A stretch of 64,000 bases of DNA from positions 24,691-88,690 of IMG/VR virus record IMGVR_UViG_3300008117_006248, one strand, 5' to 3'. The position numbers and the translations under genes were made by a program. The DNA is from a virus. Position 1 is the stretch's first letter. The number at the start of each line of letters is the position of its first letter. Below the pieces are notes generated by a model, which searched no databases, had not been told where the DNA came from, and saw only the letters and a program-made list of their open reading frames with translations. Positions 56,401 to 62,700 of the stretch are shown in pieces.

Positions 56401-58023
56401 AGAAGCTCTTACTCTGCTTGGGCCGCCTCTAGCAACAACTGTAGGAATTATTCTAGCCCTTAAAGCTTCTTGTGTTTTTAGTTGTTTATTTTGCTCTCTT
56501 AAAGTTTGCAATACTGCTTGCTCCGCTGCGGCCAATGAAATAGTTCCCTTTTGCACAAGAGCAACCAATTTAGGACTTTGTGATAAAATATCATTAACAG
56601 CTTTTTGTGAAGCTAATGATTTTTCTCCAGCGAATACTTCATCAAAATTTTTGCTTACATCTTTTATAGAACTAACTCCGAATTTAACCATCTTAGCTAA
56701 CAAAGTGCCTCCGATTCCCACTAGAAGAGGGATGCTACCAGTCGCTATAGTTTTTCCAAGGGCAGAGGCAGCCCCTTTAAAAAAAGACTCTCCTACAGAT
56801 TTGCCGCTTTCCTCAGATTTTCCTAAAAGATCACTCGTAGGATTTACTGCTTTTAATAATATTTCAGAAAATGAACTACCGATCCTAACTAGCGGCTCTA
56901 ACAATGGCTTACCTAATGCGGCAGCAGCTTCCTGAGCTTGGTTTTTTGTTTGTTGTAATAAAGCTGATAAGCTCTTATTTAATTCTTCGTTCTTTTTCTT
57001 AGCTTCATCTGTTGCTGCGCTAGAAATTTTTAAAGCACTAGCATAAACGCTATTTGAGCTAGAAAGATCTTTAATTAAAGCGTTAACTTGGTTGATTTGG
57101 TAAATACCACCAATTAATTCTGCTGTTCTTGATTTTTCTATCTGACTTAAATTTTTTGTAGCATCAGCGTAATTCTTAAGCACGGACAAACCATCCAATA
57201 AGAATCCATTTTGATCTTTAATAGCAACACCCAACTGCTCCAACTGGCTAAGAACCTCTGGTCTTTGTAGGCGAGTAAATATTGTCTTTAAAGCGTTACC
57301 AATTACAGCGCCACCACGACCAGTTATTTGTTGAGCGGCTGTAACTGTAGCTATTAGCTTGTCTATGCTGATTCCACTTTCTTCCGCAGAGCTACCTACA
57401 CGGCTAAGAGCCTCGTTCAATTGAGCAGAGCTAACAGCAAATCTTGTATCAACAGCAATTAACTTATTGACAATGTCTGTTGAAGTCAAGGCTTCTTTAT
57501 TGAAGCTATTTATTGCAGTAGTGACACCGTTTACAGCATCTGCATAACTAATTCCAGATATTCTTGCTAGTGTTAAAGCATCTTCTGTTCTTCTTAATAC
57601 TTCATTAGCAGACAAACCTTGTCTTGCAAATTCTTTAGCAGCTTCAGAAGCAGCCTCGAAAGGAACAGCAGCATTTCTTGCTACTTTAAACAATGACTGA
57701 GAAAATCCTTCTAGCTGATCCCTAGATTGTCCTAAAAATGTATTTAATTCTACAAGTTGCTTATCTATTTCTACTGTGGCTCTTGCGCCAGCTCTAATAG
57801 CTTCTGAAACTTTATAAATCGCACCAGCGGTTAATCCGAAGGCTGTAACGCGGGCTGTAGCAGCTTCCAGAGATTTTCTGAACTCTGTAACATCGCCGCT
57901 TATCCTTCCTAATGGTTGACCAAATTTAACAGAAGACGCTCTTTTACTAATACTATCAAAAGCTACGTCTACCTGCTTTGTGTTTGGTATAAGATTTACA
58001 TTTACGTTTACATTAGCTGGCAT
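47488..58023 (-). CDS. Tail tape measure protein (3511 residues) with embedded globular modules
   Basis: Residues ~45-380 are a TP901/PhageMin_Tail core (EIDKQLVELNTFLG, then AAKEFARQGLSANE and RVGSSAEESGISID). About 420-455 is hydrophobic (IPLLVGIGGTLL). Residues ~550-2430 and the end carry twelve (G/D)x[VI]P[NT][FY] motifs, mostly PNFA. Modules between them: ~725-855 resembling a phage polyvalent-protein domain (WTQVGFNPDRHSYYYDRK), ~890-950 GNAT-like (SEAKGQGWQMFERLGKTAKR), and ~2430-2740 ATP-grasp-like (VLIKTAFGES, NELRVHVA, FEINPSD). By the 0.15 nm/residue rule the tail could reach ~0.5 µm, less if modules do not span. AAGGAAAC precedes the ATG. Confidence 0.9.
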   Translation of the reverse strand: MPANVNVNVNLIPNTKQVDVAFDSISKRASSVKFGQPLGRISGDVTEFRKSLEAATARVTAFGLTAGAIYKVSEAIRAGARATVEIDKQLVELNTFLGQSRDQLEGFSQSLFKVARNAAVPFEAASEAAKEFARQGLSANEVLRRTEDALTLARISGISYADAVNGVTTAINSFNKEALTSTDIVNKLIAVDTRFAVSSAQLNEALSRVGSSAEESGISIDKLIATVTAAQQITGRGGAVIGNALKTIFTRLQRPEVLSQLEQLGVAIKDQNGFLLDGLSVLKNYADATKNLSQIEKSRTAELIGGIYQINQVNALIKDLSSSNSVYASALKISSAATDEAKKKNEELNKSLSALLQQTKNQAQEAAAALGKPLLEPLVRIGSSFSEILLKAVNPTSDLLGKSEESGKSVGESFFKGAASALGKTIATGSIPLLVGIGGTLLAKMVKFGVSSIKDVSKNFDEVFAGEKSLASQKAVNDILSQSPKLVALVQKGTISLAAAEQAVLQTLREQNKQLKTQEALRARIIPTVVARGGPSRVRASGYVPTFGGAQEEVAMAKAYGAKNPKAKLIQATIKGKTQPVMVNSEEDIIPNFAGTGDTAIIPKYRKMQDIPRMSSGYVPNFSWSKTNKMPKEFLAKYPESKAAIKAGRMYSPEVRGMLQKLQSGENIDRDLLEALIERDIPIREVVAPSSIKNLPSKSLIRNALDKEQAKRVGKLSELPAGSSISVRQDVPSMTRKGVGVVKTLGPEGFKSYDSFVAFDNPVMNKSTALEKASLAIGAGANKSPLLKISGTLSENQSLPKDLSSWTQVGFNPDRHSYYYDRKTKKPVVGGSKAIQIGNTVFVKDAQYGKKEDFLYAGGYVPNFAFSSTKSFVSGDRRFVDPETYSYLRYKLSNDKKAIDLTFSKSEAKGQGWQMFERLGKTAKRMGLPVRSASLSSQANDVYDITDASLARSGKYGIEQVLKVAFPQLIHRQKGSAKNTALSVNIDDGLTYDNSKVSGKNIFSIVAGLASQKFKGDAKLLRNSIIDGSFGISDIVTNFAGGRIPNFAKRKDIIQRIGKKEIFARFQKHYEQGKDYAGFYNIHGEEFSGKKLSPQEAKIYANITSAISPSVPDYVAAQFAAPIFNRYMKTKSTNVEDYFDLAPSKIVSRHKNVASLGLFGKKGEISAEGNIRTRDDARRYGLSKALRGVDLGSDDTAKTRHYARAILQDKTAFPIDTNVIQAILGGKKPSKTEAAKLISLANEFAKLHQIETGAAGLQAAIFKSNSVHKEKYSPETVRSALSGIEGRAGGYVPNFAKVNPEKLIIGGEGPNLILTSAYDSLKANLDPSSQISGGIGYGLKFPNRSYASTARSAGVDAMQVLHDYAKKQGGRAYYAPHVPSSAINKYGTAKGGMNKRNIFFLQQLVSKNKKDFPPSFVQSVLSINPSSASLLGTGALYDQAVKYLTKKGLSAIAIGKKFREGAAGLHDPMVEKYSGENKYSVSSVVSRVSDVGGIVAAPNSYHPLYPRSTYADAQTSLSKGIDLPSEFERLTGVKVSANKSDPSNTRYQPLASFFPFGMRFEKGDEISKLIGFASGRIPNFAGLSDAIGREKTMSGLPASQIMAHFDRGGNPIAVTNKKDEPNGLKDVVPNFAKIPTALISRFFGKAGGKLANPISGALELFEKQAYASIIDELAEREVIPSAVSKFISQALPASAGVKNIGTAILSKKASTGSRIAAGLTGAAQIYGGVKLGELSGGDLDQRIQSKKFENALDRSKKAFTDLAENTTELSASLSKLDAAYKDPKADPREIVKLVKTREDLIKKISIKNPELISRLAGQTSISDQITVLEENLKKAQTQEAIRTSALEFGRKGKITGEQAPAELSSFFNEIINRANTDIFKTDLSKATTANFGEILKKAGLDVKEFSDQLNTDQLKKAFIEALKVAQGIEKITSAQAKEIARISKPLASRRQAVEDARDIRTEIKKALEQQLPELAELAGTFSRRAGISASSEATLAIKKADAAVSFQNSLLTQLNDKEFLANLSPAVEARLRNIEAPGAGAGRELESLQKLPGLSEAQSKGIQKLIDFNSQQSRDINKATIIAEESKKIQLKFLALQEKIAFGGDIRASLNPQMRAEAMASSIRGPLTYQLGSMIGSRRGQIAGATDFLTDTLQKYPGLLMTKGGKEPSDIQAVKAELTRLNAFDMQKDLFRRAGMAQMMGLGQTANLLRGKAFDQSYLLESAGLKTNALFGSPEIPKDIQKAMGDLEKFNVESVRQAKTEDAALRVLENTISPIKEKLIEISQSQSKALITAFENGLKSTFGTTGIKTTLANITADEVKLSEASNESKVKAAASAYAGMGGLMPTGIPSNANGLTKYSSSIADAVNREKTALASRGIMGVPNFAMANINLERSPDLVTQSNPFGFAVTNSIDEKNGLRSLGMRSSGFVPNYAAFGEKAALRARENAKLGKLYVWDNIDNGFRKVNPNGTVDTSLIDSKSLPRGARTISTELSEGVGKKSILALKDPRVTKLDELSLPGIARSKSIDSILTKLDKQGKLTPKNLLAQIDKISGGKDVLIKTAFGESNVQSKGVYGLGGKLTTADARSIIGKFNRGTGSGFFTQEKVPTYYNELRVHVAVDDKGNIKIIKGGTVLKATGFDPSAGPSIKAYMDAGLSKSEAVKMTRSFRRSAEASAFDSIRALVKSKGIKNAFFGVDVGGTTLQSALDAGVKSREFYSGGRGRVGTIVFEINPSDKTGSTGFMGRGLSEKLVKNIFGQKPLPGGLASGSPAVGINPTGAPALPQSIRPSIGSSAGLSGGLPSGFSQKPSLSSSILNSVKDQFSKAKGLASKVGPALYDQAQNIAGKLGSTGSNLFTGAKGLLGQASAGLMSFGKNAINKGGTALSGLSAAALGAQAVDAFNQGNKVDAAIYGTASLALGTGLVSNLIKSGSQSKGKPLRDPTTGRFVSSKNLPLTFTGALGKLAAGGAGISGALTSGLQARDEFKAGQYGNAAVSATQAGLYGASGLAGILGKGAQGLAGKAFGAAAGIGLARDIVNAKNFELASNWSDVLFGKAEQGGGYLDVLGTALTAAGGPVGAAVATAKIGYRLGNVLGNKLGFEGKANTLGEFIAGAEASAIANNARFGYEKGVSKKEVIEGKASMSDYIRTRRTALEDLNKGQGLSTEGITDRLSKELTEISAARAQKQKEQEEQQRIAATIAQKAKVAKENEQAIKSEEAARNEEQEKFSASLRKTVVRGLTPNEDLSGLKTSRDKALYLLDQEKTFGKFTEKDFEGDKSLFESYRNYSRERDNANKGNKNYLIPEIPKGFSQDVLEEATKTGRSAERVIADREEAAARRGAAIQGMSVPEINSQLSRDYTAATGAQDFPKDVLEEAVRRRITAEQVMQERTSGKVPNFAAMSNSMMSSGDVYSRMRMSAPRMSFPSAAQGSVPNFAIGEFSDAITEAMRNGITSAFPNGASSSSVSNSNVINIDGRTSIQNAPDEAMQGIISILFDKIPELKKLGPAALNFKR
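47718..56405 (-). repeat. Twelve dispersed PNFA-type motifs within tape measure gene
   Basis: Motif [G/D]-x-[V/I]-P-[N/T]-[F/Y]-[A/S/G], at approximate positions 47718, 47830, 50726, 50865, 53128, 53280, 54130, 54876, 55426, 56151, 56235 and 56376. Some copies sit inside a longer unit, [S/A]DA[IV]xREK..., then NPxxxAVTNxxDExNGL, then the motif (near 53280-53128 and 50890-50726). They separate the globular modules like hinges or anchors. Confidence 0.85.
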
Positions 58024-58048
58024 AACCTGTTTCCTTCAGTAGATTACA

Positions 58049-58537
58049 CTATAATCCGTGCATTTCGATAAAATCTTGTTTTGTGAGCTTACCACCTTTT
58101 TTCGCGGCCAACTCGTTGAGTGTCACAGCTTTACCGCCCACCATTTTTTCTAGCTCTTCTCTTGTTGCTCCAGTATAGCCTACACCACTCGACTGGCTTC
58201 CCGCAGTTGGCATAGAAGCAGAGTTTTCTACCGACTCATACCATTCTATCATTTTGTCTGGATCAGAAACTACGTCAGATGGAGGATTTGTTTGGGCTTG
58301 ATTTTCCATCAAAGACTTAAAGTACTTTGCCTGAGAGAATAGATTTACCTGTAATATAGTTAAATCTTTCACATGTTTGCCAAAAAAATTTAAAGGACTA
58401 TTTTCGCATAAATTAAAAAGACTCATGAAAAATGAACAAGCGCAAATTCTCTTTATTTTATCGTGAGCGAACTTTTGGTAAAAACGCGTTAAAATAAGAA
58501 CAAGATTATCTAACTCTCTATCCGATAATAAATCAAA
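58049..58537 (-). CDS. Tail assembly chaperone, frameshift-dependent extension (T domain)
   Basis: An ATG at 58426 gives a 125-residue ORF, but the same frame is open 37 codons further up (FDLLSDRELDNLVLILTRFY onward) to the end of the preceding ORF, and the ATG has no ribosome site. The fragment is therefore best read as the extension made after a +1 shift from the upstream gene at AUU-UGA, giving about 290 residues in total. This is the lambda gpG/gpGT arrangement, between tube and tape measure genes. The C-terminal part (SSGVGYTGATREELEKMVGG and KLTKQDFIEMHG) would face the tape measure. Sequencing error is the main alternative. Confidence 0.65.
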   Translation of the reverse strand, partial: FDLLSDRELDNLVLILTRFYQKFAHDKIKRICACSFFMSLFNLCENSPLNFFGKHVKDLTILQVNLFSQAKYFKSLMENQAQTNPPSDVVSDPDKMIEWYESVENSASMPTAGSQSSGVGYTGATREELEKMVGGKAVTLNELAAKKGGKLTKQDFIEMHGL

Positions 58538-58547
58538 TTCTTCCTCT
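58533..58547 (-). promoter_or_regulatory. Predicted +1 ribosomal frameshift site
   Basis: On the minus strand the codons read AGA GGA AGA AUU UGA U. An SD-like AGAGGA lies three bases before AUU-UGA. Skipping one base places UUU in the P site and GAU in the A site, entering the extension frame. RF2 (prfB) uses the same layout: SD-like run, three bases, CUU UGA. Slippage of tRNA-Ile is less favourable than tRNA-Leu because its first base pair is lost. Confidence 0.55.
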
Positions 58548-58922
58548 TAATTCAGAGAGTTGCTTTGTATAGTTTTTTATTTTGCTTTTTGCGTCGTTAA
58601 TTTGTTTTTTTATGATAAGATTTTTCAGTAACATTTCTGTATCTGAAATTTGACGCTCTAAGTTTTGTATTTCTTTTTCTTTTTCATTAGACCATAGTTG
58701 ATTTCTTATTAAAAAAGTAAGTTTCTCTTCTTTAGACTCTAGTCCTTTATCTGTTGCTTCTTGGCTAAATTTTCTTCTATATTTATCTAGATCTCCGTTC
58801 TCTAGCTCAGTGAAGTGTTTAATAAAAATAGGCTTTCCTAAGTATTCATCCTCAGAAAAGCCTACAGCTATCTCTTTGTACAAGCCTTTGTAAAAGCTTA
58901 TTTTTTCATAAAGATCGCTCAC
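58533..58922 (-). CDS. Tail assembly chaperone, short form (G domain)
   Basis: 129 residues, GTG start. Helical with a charged coiled-coil C-terminal half (NEKEKEIQNLERQISDTEML, then KKQINDAKSKIKNYTKQLSE). It lies between the 237-residue protein and the tape measure, where siphophages encode the gpG-type chaperone. Its frame ends at UGA (58533) and the next frame carries the extension. The ratio of short to long product would control tape measure assembly. The GTG lacks a strong SD but follows the upstream stop by six bases. Confidence 0.6.
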   Translation of the reverse strand: MSDLYEKISFYKGLYKEIAVGFSEDEYLGKPIFIKHFTELENGDLDKYRRKFSQEATDKGLESKEEKLTFLIRNQLWSNEKEKEIQNLERQISDTEMLLKNLIIKKQINDAKSKIKNYTKQLSELRGRI

Positions 58923-58928
58923 GCTATG

Positions 58929-59642
58929 TTAACCGACCAACTCTTCTTTTGGCACGCCAGAGTTGAGCTGTCCAATAAGGAAACCACCCTTTTCGACTAC
59001 TCCGCTCAAGAACTCGTCCCCAGAATCTTCTATCTGATTTAATCTTTCGAGTTTTTGCTCGAATGAACCTTCTCCAAATAAACAAGTCTGAGACCCTTCC
59101 TCGCCCTGATAAAGAAGATTTAATACAAACCATACATTCAAGAAATCAGAAGCTCTCTTTTCTGCTGTATTATCAAACAAAGAATTTTGTACGTTTTCAT
59201 AGTCAAAAATCTTTTGGCGCAGCACTTGATATTCTGAATTCAGAGCGGCATTCTTTAATTCTTTTTCTGCGTCACTTAAACTCGAATCTTGGCGAACCTT
59301 TTCTAGTTCAATTTCAATTGCTATTGCCTTAGAATAATTTTCCGTGTGCGCCTTCTTTTCTTCTTCAGACGGCAACACACCATCTTGCTGGAACTTACGC
59401 AAAAGGTAATTTCTAGTAACAAGACCCATCTTTATGCCTTCGGAAACCTTAACTGAATAAAATACGCTCGCCTCGTCTTGGATCTTTCTATTTGGCCTCA
59501 GAATATAAAACTTGTGCGGGACTTTCTTTTCCACCTCTTTGGTGATCTGTATTTCTTCGCCAGCAGCGTTTACTTCTGCTGTCGTTTCTTTTACCTTTTG
59601 AGTTTTTTCGACTTCAAAACTATGTAGCCATTTTTCTTTCAT
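58929..59642 (-). CDS. Tail-region protein of unknown function
   Basis: 237 residues, not recognised. It starts with a charged strand region (EKWLHSFEVEKTQKVKETTA). It then has a helical middle with long Glu/Lys runs (YSKAIAIEIELEKVRQDSSL) and a C-terminal FEQKLERLNQIEDSGDEFLS segment. Similar acidic helical proteins lie next to tail-assembly chaperones in large phages, so a role in tube or tape measure assembly is plausible. It begins four bases after the 93-residue gene and ends six bases before the short chaperone. Confidence 0.55.
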   Translation of the reverse strand: MKEKWLHSFEVEKTQKVKETTAEVNAAGEEIQITKEVEKKVPHKFYILRPNRKIQDEASVFYSVKVSEGIKMGLVTRNYLLRKFQQDGVLPSEEEKKAHTENYSKAIAIEIELEKVRQDSSLSDAEKELKNAALNSEYQVLRQKIFDYENVQNSLFDNTAEKRASDFLNVWFVLNLLYQGEEGSQTCLFGEGSFEQKLERLNQIEDSGDEFLSGVVEKGGFLIGQLNSGVPKEELVG

Positions 59643-59645
59643 ATT

Positions 59646-59927
59646 TTATTTTAAGGAAATGTTTATAGACTTAAAGCTGGTATCAATGTTTCTAATTGCA
59701 TCGTTCCCAGCGTCCAAGATCTTTTTTCTTATGTAATTATATTTATCATTATCGAAATAATCAACATTTTTAGCAAAATCCTCGGAAGAGTTTTCGGCTA
59801 TTTTTTTTAATAGTATTTCATGATCTTGCTTCAAATCATCGATAATCTCAAAATACTTCTTATAAAGAGAAATAATATTTCTGCTATATTGGAATTTCAA
59901 ATACTCTTTTAGTTTTTCGTCGTCCAT
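59646..59927 (-). CDS. Small helical tail-region protein
   Basis: 93 residues, almost all predicted helix with many Lys, Asp, Glu and aromatic residues (YSRNIISLYKKYFEIIDDLK and DNDKYNYIRKKILDAG). No family recognised. It is the first gene after the terminator that follows the tube gene, and AAAGGA lies upstream of the ATG; a TATATAATAC segment farther up (around 59950) could be a promoter for the tape measure unit. Confidence 0.55.
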   Translation of the reverse strand: MDDEKLKEYLKFQYSRNIISLYKKYFEIIDDLKQDHEILLKKIAENSSEDFAKNVDYFDNDKYNYIRKKILDAGNDAIRNIDTSFKSINISLK

Positions 59928-59969
59928 AGTCCTTTGCTGTATTATATAGAAATAATAGAAAATATAAAA

Positions 59970-60000
59970 TAAAAAACCCCCGCCGGTTAGGGCGAGGGCT
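59970..60000 (-). terminator. Rho-independent terminator after tail tube gene
   Basis: On the minus strand an eight-base stem CCCTCGCC/GGCGGGGG (one G-U pair) with a six-base loop is followed by TTTTTT and a further T/A-rich run. It is the only GC-rich hairpin in the intergenic DNA of the window. It would stop most transcription after the tail tube gene and give it excess expression over the chaperone and tape measure genes. Confidence 0.85.
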
Positions 60001-60018
60001 AGTTTTAGAATCTTTTTA

Positions 60019-61143
60019 TTAACCCTTCAAGAAGTGTAGCCCAGAATTCTTACCGATTTGAGCGGAGAATTCCATGGTAACAGTTTGGTTAGGTCCAATT
60101 GAAGAAGTGAAGTTTTGAGAATCCAATTTAGCGCCTTTTAGCATTACATAGGATGTGTGGGCTGTGGCTCCTTGATAACCAACTAGCTTTAGCTCGCAGT
60201 AGTACTTATTAGCATCACCATTTGTAGTCATTAGTGTATACAGCTTATTAGAAGCAGTAGTTCCGACAATAGCATTTACGCTAAGAGTACAATTAATTGG
60301 GAATGTAATTTCTCTAGCGAAAGCGAATGATTTGCCGAGTTTTCTGATTGGCTCACGACCAATTGTCATGGCTACTGTAGCACTTTGAATCTTTAGATCA
60401 GACTCGCTAAGACCAAACATAGGAGCATTATCAGTATCACTAGTTCCTAGTTTCAAAGTAATATCACCTGGTCTAACAGCAGCTATTTGAGTGTCAGCAT
60501 CAAATAATCCAGCGCCATCAGGAAGAGTAACTGTGCTGCTTGTAGAAATGTCTGCGCCATCAACTACAGCAGGATTTCCAATAGCGTAGGAGCCTCCGCC
60601 TCCAGTGAATACGATATTTTGCCCTTCTAGAGCGCAAGAAACTGTTGGAATTGCTCCTACTGAAGCTTCCAAAGACCAAGAAGTAACGAAAGCATTACCA
60701 ATACCAATAATTCCTTCGACTGTGCTTGTCGACATTTTATTTGTGTCATTGGCATCAATACCAGCATCACTAACTAAAACATAAACATTCTTTTGATCAT
60801 AACCAGTTCCGCTAGAAATAATATAATCTAGCATGTGATCGGCTTCTGTGGAAGTTCCAGTGACGGCATCTATTCTGAAGCCTAAATGATCTTCATTAAA
60901 ACCTGTTGGTTCAAAGTAGTAGGATAAGTCTACTGCTACGGTTGGTTCTTGCAAAATCAACCTATCAATAGCAGCCAATTCACCATATTGGTTAATATCT
61001 TGGCGGGTGATTGAGAAATTGTAGTTGCAACTTTGTACTCTGCGTAAATTGTGGTCAGCAGAAGTGATCGTTGTTGTGCCAGTTGGGGCAGCAAATAAAG
61101 CTTGGCTTTGGTATATGACACGATTTCTTGTAGTGTTTGACAT
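60019..61143 (-). CDS. Major tail (tube) protein
   Basis: 374 residues, beta-rich, with Ser/Thr/Gly strands and no coiled coil (LRRVQSCNYNFSITRQDINQ; LILQEPTVAVDLSYYFEPTG; SFAFAREITFPINCTLSV). The C-terminal SSIGPNQTVTMEFSAQIG is like tube-protein ends. It is flanked by tail-completion genes and a strong terminator, and it precedes the chaperone and tape measure genes, the canonical tube position. A good ribosome site, AAGGAAAC, lies before the ATG, the same octamer as before the tape measure. Length is larger than classic lambda gpV, and part may be an Ig-like decoration. Assignment is by context and pattern. Confidence 0.75.
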   Translation of the reverse strand: MSNTTRNRVIYQSQALFAAPTGTTTITSADHNLRRVQSCNYNFSITRQDINQYGELAAIDRLILQEPTVAVDLSYYFEPTGFNEDHLGFRIDAVTGTSTEADHMLDYIISSGTGYDQKNVYVLVSDAGIDANDTNKMSTSTVEGIIGIGNAFVTSWSLEASVGAIPTVSCALEGQNIVFTGGGGSYAIGNPAVVDGADISTSSTVTLPDGAGLFDADTQIAAVRPGDITLKLGTSDTDNAPMFGLSESDLKIQSATVAMTIGREPIRKLGKSFAFAREITFPINCTLSVNAIVGTTASNKLYTLMTTNGDANKYYCELKLVGYQGATAHTSYVMLKGAKLDSQNFTSSIGPNQTVTMEFSAQIGKNSGLHFLKG

Positions 61144-61204
61144 ATGGTTTCCTTATAGATTCTATTGTCATTTACACAAAATAAATGAACTATAGAAAAT
61201 TATT

Positions 61205-62050
61205 TTAGTAAGCATGAGGGGCTCTCACTACCTCTAAATCAAAGTCAACAAAAGCTGCTACAATGTCTGGATTTAAGTTCTTAAATTCTGCTGAACTTGA
61301 TGTTTTTACTTGAGATACTGATACGCTGGATAGGTAAACATTGTCTCCTGTAGCTATACCAGTATAATTATATGGTACTCCAGTGTAAGAGCTCATTGCA
61401 TTAAGATTTAAATCTTGATTGCTTACTGTTCTAAAAAAGTCATGAGCAGAGTCTCTTAATACTCCGCAAGCGGCATCAAGAGAATACATTGAATTAGACA
61501 TAACTAATGCCCTAAAATAACAAGTTGTCATGTCTGTGCCGCCGAATCCAAAAGGCTCATTTTGCGAATTAACAAGCCTTAAGAATATAGCTGGATATGT
61601 TATTTCATTTACAGCTAAACCAGTTAATGTTTGCGGCTTTCTATTTTTAGGCTCAAATTTAGTAGAGAAAAGTAGATAATCTTCTGCTTTATCAGTGAGG
61701 TAGACATTGAAGTCTTTTATAGAGTAGTTGCCGCTTATTGTATTTGAATTTTTGTTAGATGAAAAAATTACTTGGCCATCATAGTGATTAATCGCTACTA
61801 AACCGCTTTGCCCCGGAGTTATAAAATTTCCATCTAAATAAATCCCAGTTAATTGAGTAGCGCCAGGAATTGATGCGTCACTAACTATTTGCTTATATGG
61901 CGCAGCGTATGTATAATATCCATTGTAAACACCAGAAACAGGATAAAACTTAGAGCTTGTATTTTTATAGCCCTCTCCTCTTTTTAATATGGTATGGTCT
62001 ACATAGAGTAAAAAGCTGCTTGTTAATACATTTTGGAAATTAGCTTTCAT
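61205..62050 (-). CDS. Tail completion or neck-region protein (unassigned)
   Basis: 281 residues, beta-rich, without recognised motif. Sequence patterns include FYPVSGVYNGYYTYAAPYKQ and GQVIFSSNKNSNTISGNYSI. It has a composition like tube or tail-terminator proteins. It lies upstream of the tube gene and its ATG overlaps the stop of the 216-residue gene. It may be a tail terminator or second tube component. The 61-base gap to the tube gene holds the AAGGAAAC site and an AT-rich possible promoter (TCTATAAGG). Confidence 0.5.
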   Translation of the reverse strand: MKANFQNVLTSSFLLYVDHTILKRGEGYKNTSSKFYPVSGVYNGYYTYAAPYKQIVSDASIPGATQLTGIYLDGNFITPGQSGLVAINHYDGQVIFSSNKNSNTISGNYSIKDFNVYLTDKAEDYLLFSTKFEPKNRKPQTLTGLAVNEITYPAIFLRLVNSQNEPFGFGGTDMTTCYFRALVMSNSMYSLDAACGVLRDSAHDFFRTVSNQDLNLNAMSSYTGVPYNYTGIATGDNVYLSSVSVSQVKTSSSAEFKNLNPDIVAAFVDFDLEVVRAPHAY

Positions 62051-62700
62051 TATGTTATATTATTGATAAAATTGTTAGTGAAATTATTAACAATTTTTGT
62101 TATGTATTTTGTTGTTTTGAATCCCATTGGGCGATTTGATGGGCCTTCTGTGATTGGGCCTTTTAATTGCAAACCTCTTTCAGAACGACCTCTTGGGTAA
62201 TCAGCATAATAAGAAACTCCAGAGATGCCTCTTTCTATGCCTTTTACCCAGTTTCTGCCGCCATTCCATCCTTGGAATTGAGCCGAATCATCAAAGTCTT
62301 CTAGTTGAGGAATTTCAAATGAAACTTTTATCACTCTTGTTCTTTTCCCTCTTGCGAATTGTCCTTTTCTATTTCTTGGATAATTTATAATTAAATCTGT
62401 GCCTTTGAATTTGATTTTTGATTTTAAGGCTGCTCTCACTGGAGAAATTGGATTAAATCCAGACTCAAAGCCAATGAAACCAAACAAATCTCCATATCCG
62501 CCCAAAGTATTGCTAATGTTTCCTTCTTCTGGATTTAATAATTCTTGAGTTACAGGGTGCTCGTCAAAATCTTCTAGAGCTTGATTTTTTGCTTCATTAA
62601 ATTGTTTTTTTATTGCTCTTTCTATTTCATTTTGCACAGAAGGGTCAGAAAGGGCTTCTGAAACTATATCTCCTTGTATTGTTATATTTCCTATTTTCAT
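62050..62700 (-). CDS. HK97 gp10-like neck/tail-completion protein (weak)
   Basis: 216 residues. It has the pattern DEHPVTQELLNPEEGNISNT, then GGYGDLFGFIGFESG, followed by an Arg/Lys-rich end (YPRNRKGQFARGKRTR and YADYPRGRSERG). Basic, beta-containing proteins with a DLFGFIGF core sit between connectors and tube genes in large phages. The assignment to the HK97 gp10-type completion group is weak and based on composition and position. A GGGAAAG run precedes the ATG, and the ATG overlaps the upstream stop. Confidence 0.5.
   Translation of the reverse strand: MKIGNITIQGDIVSEALSDPSVQNEIERAIKKQFNEAKNQALEDFDEHPVTQELLNPEEGNISNTLGGYGDLFGFIGFESGFNPISPVRAALKSKIKFKGTDLIINYPRNRKGQFARGKRTRVIKVSFEIPQLEDFDDSAQFQGWNGGRNWVKGIERGISGVSYYADYPRGRSERGLQLKGPITEGPSNRPMGFKTTKYITKIVNNFTNNFINNIT

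Noticed and set aside
48665-57000. Long plus-strand ORFs antisense to the tape measure gene (for example 48665-49024, 49073-49513, 50411-51016)
   Set aside because: They are Pro/Ala/Leu-rich mirror readings of the tape measure coding strand, lack family motifs and starts, and have no promoter.
58049-58426. Independent gene starting at ATG 58426
   Set aside because: No ribosome site; the frame continues upstream with protein-like sequence to the end of the chaperone gene.
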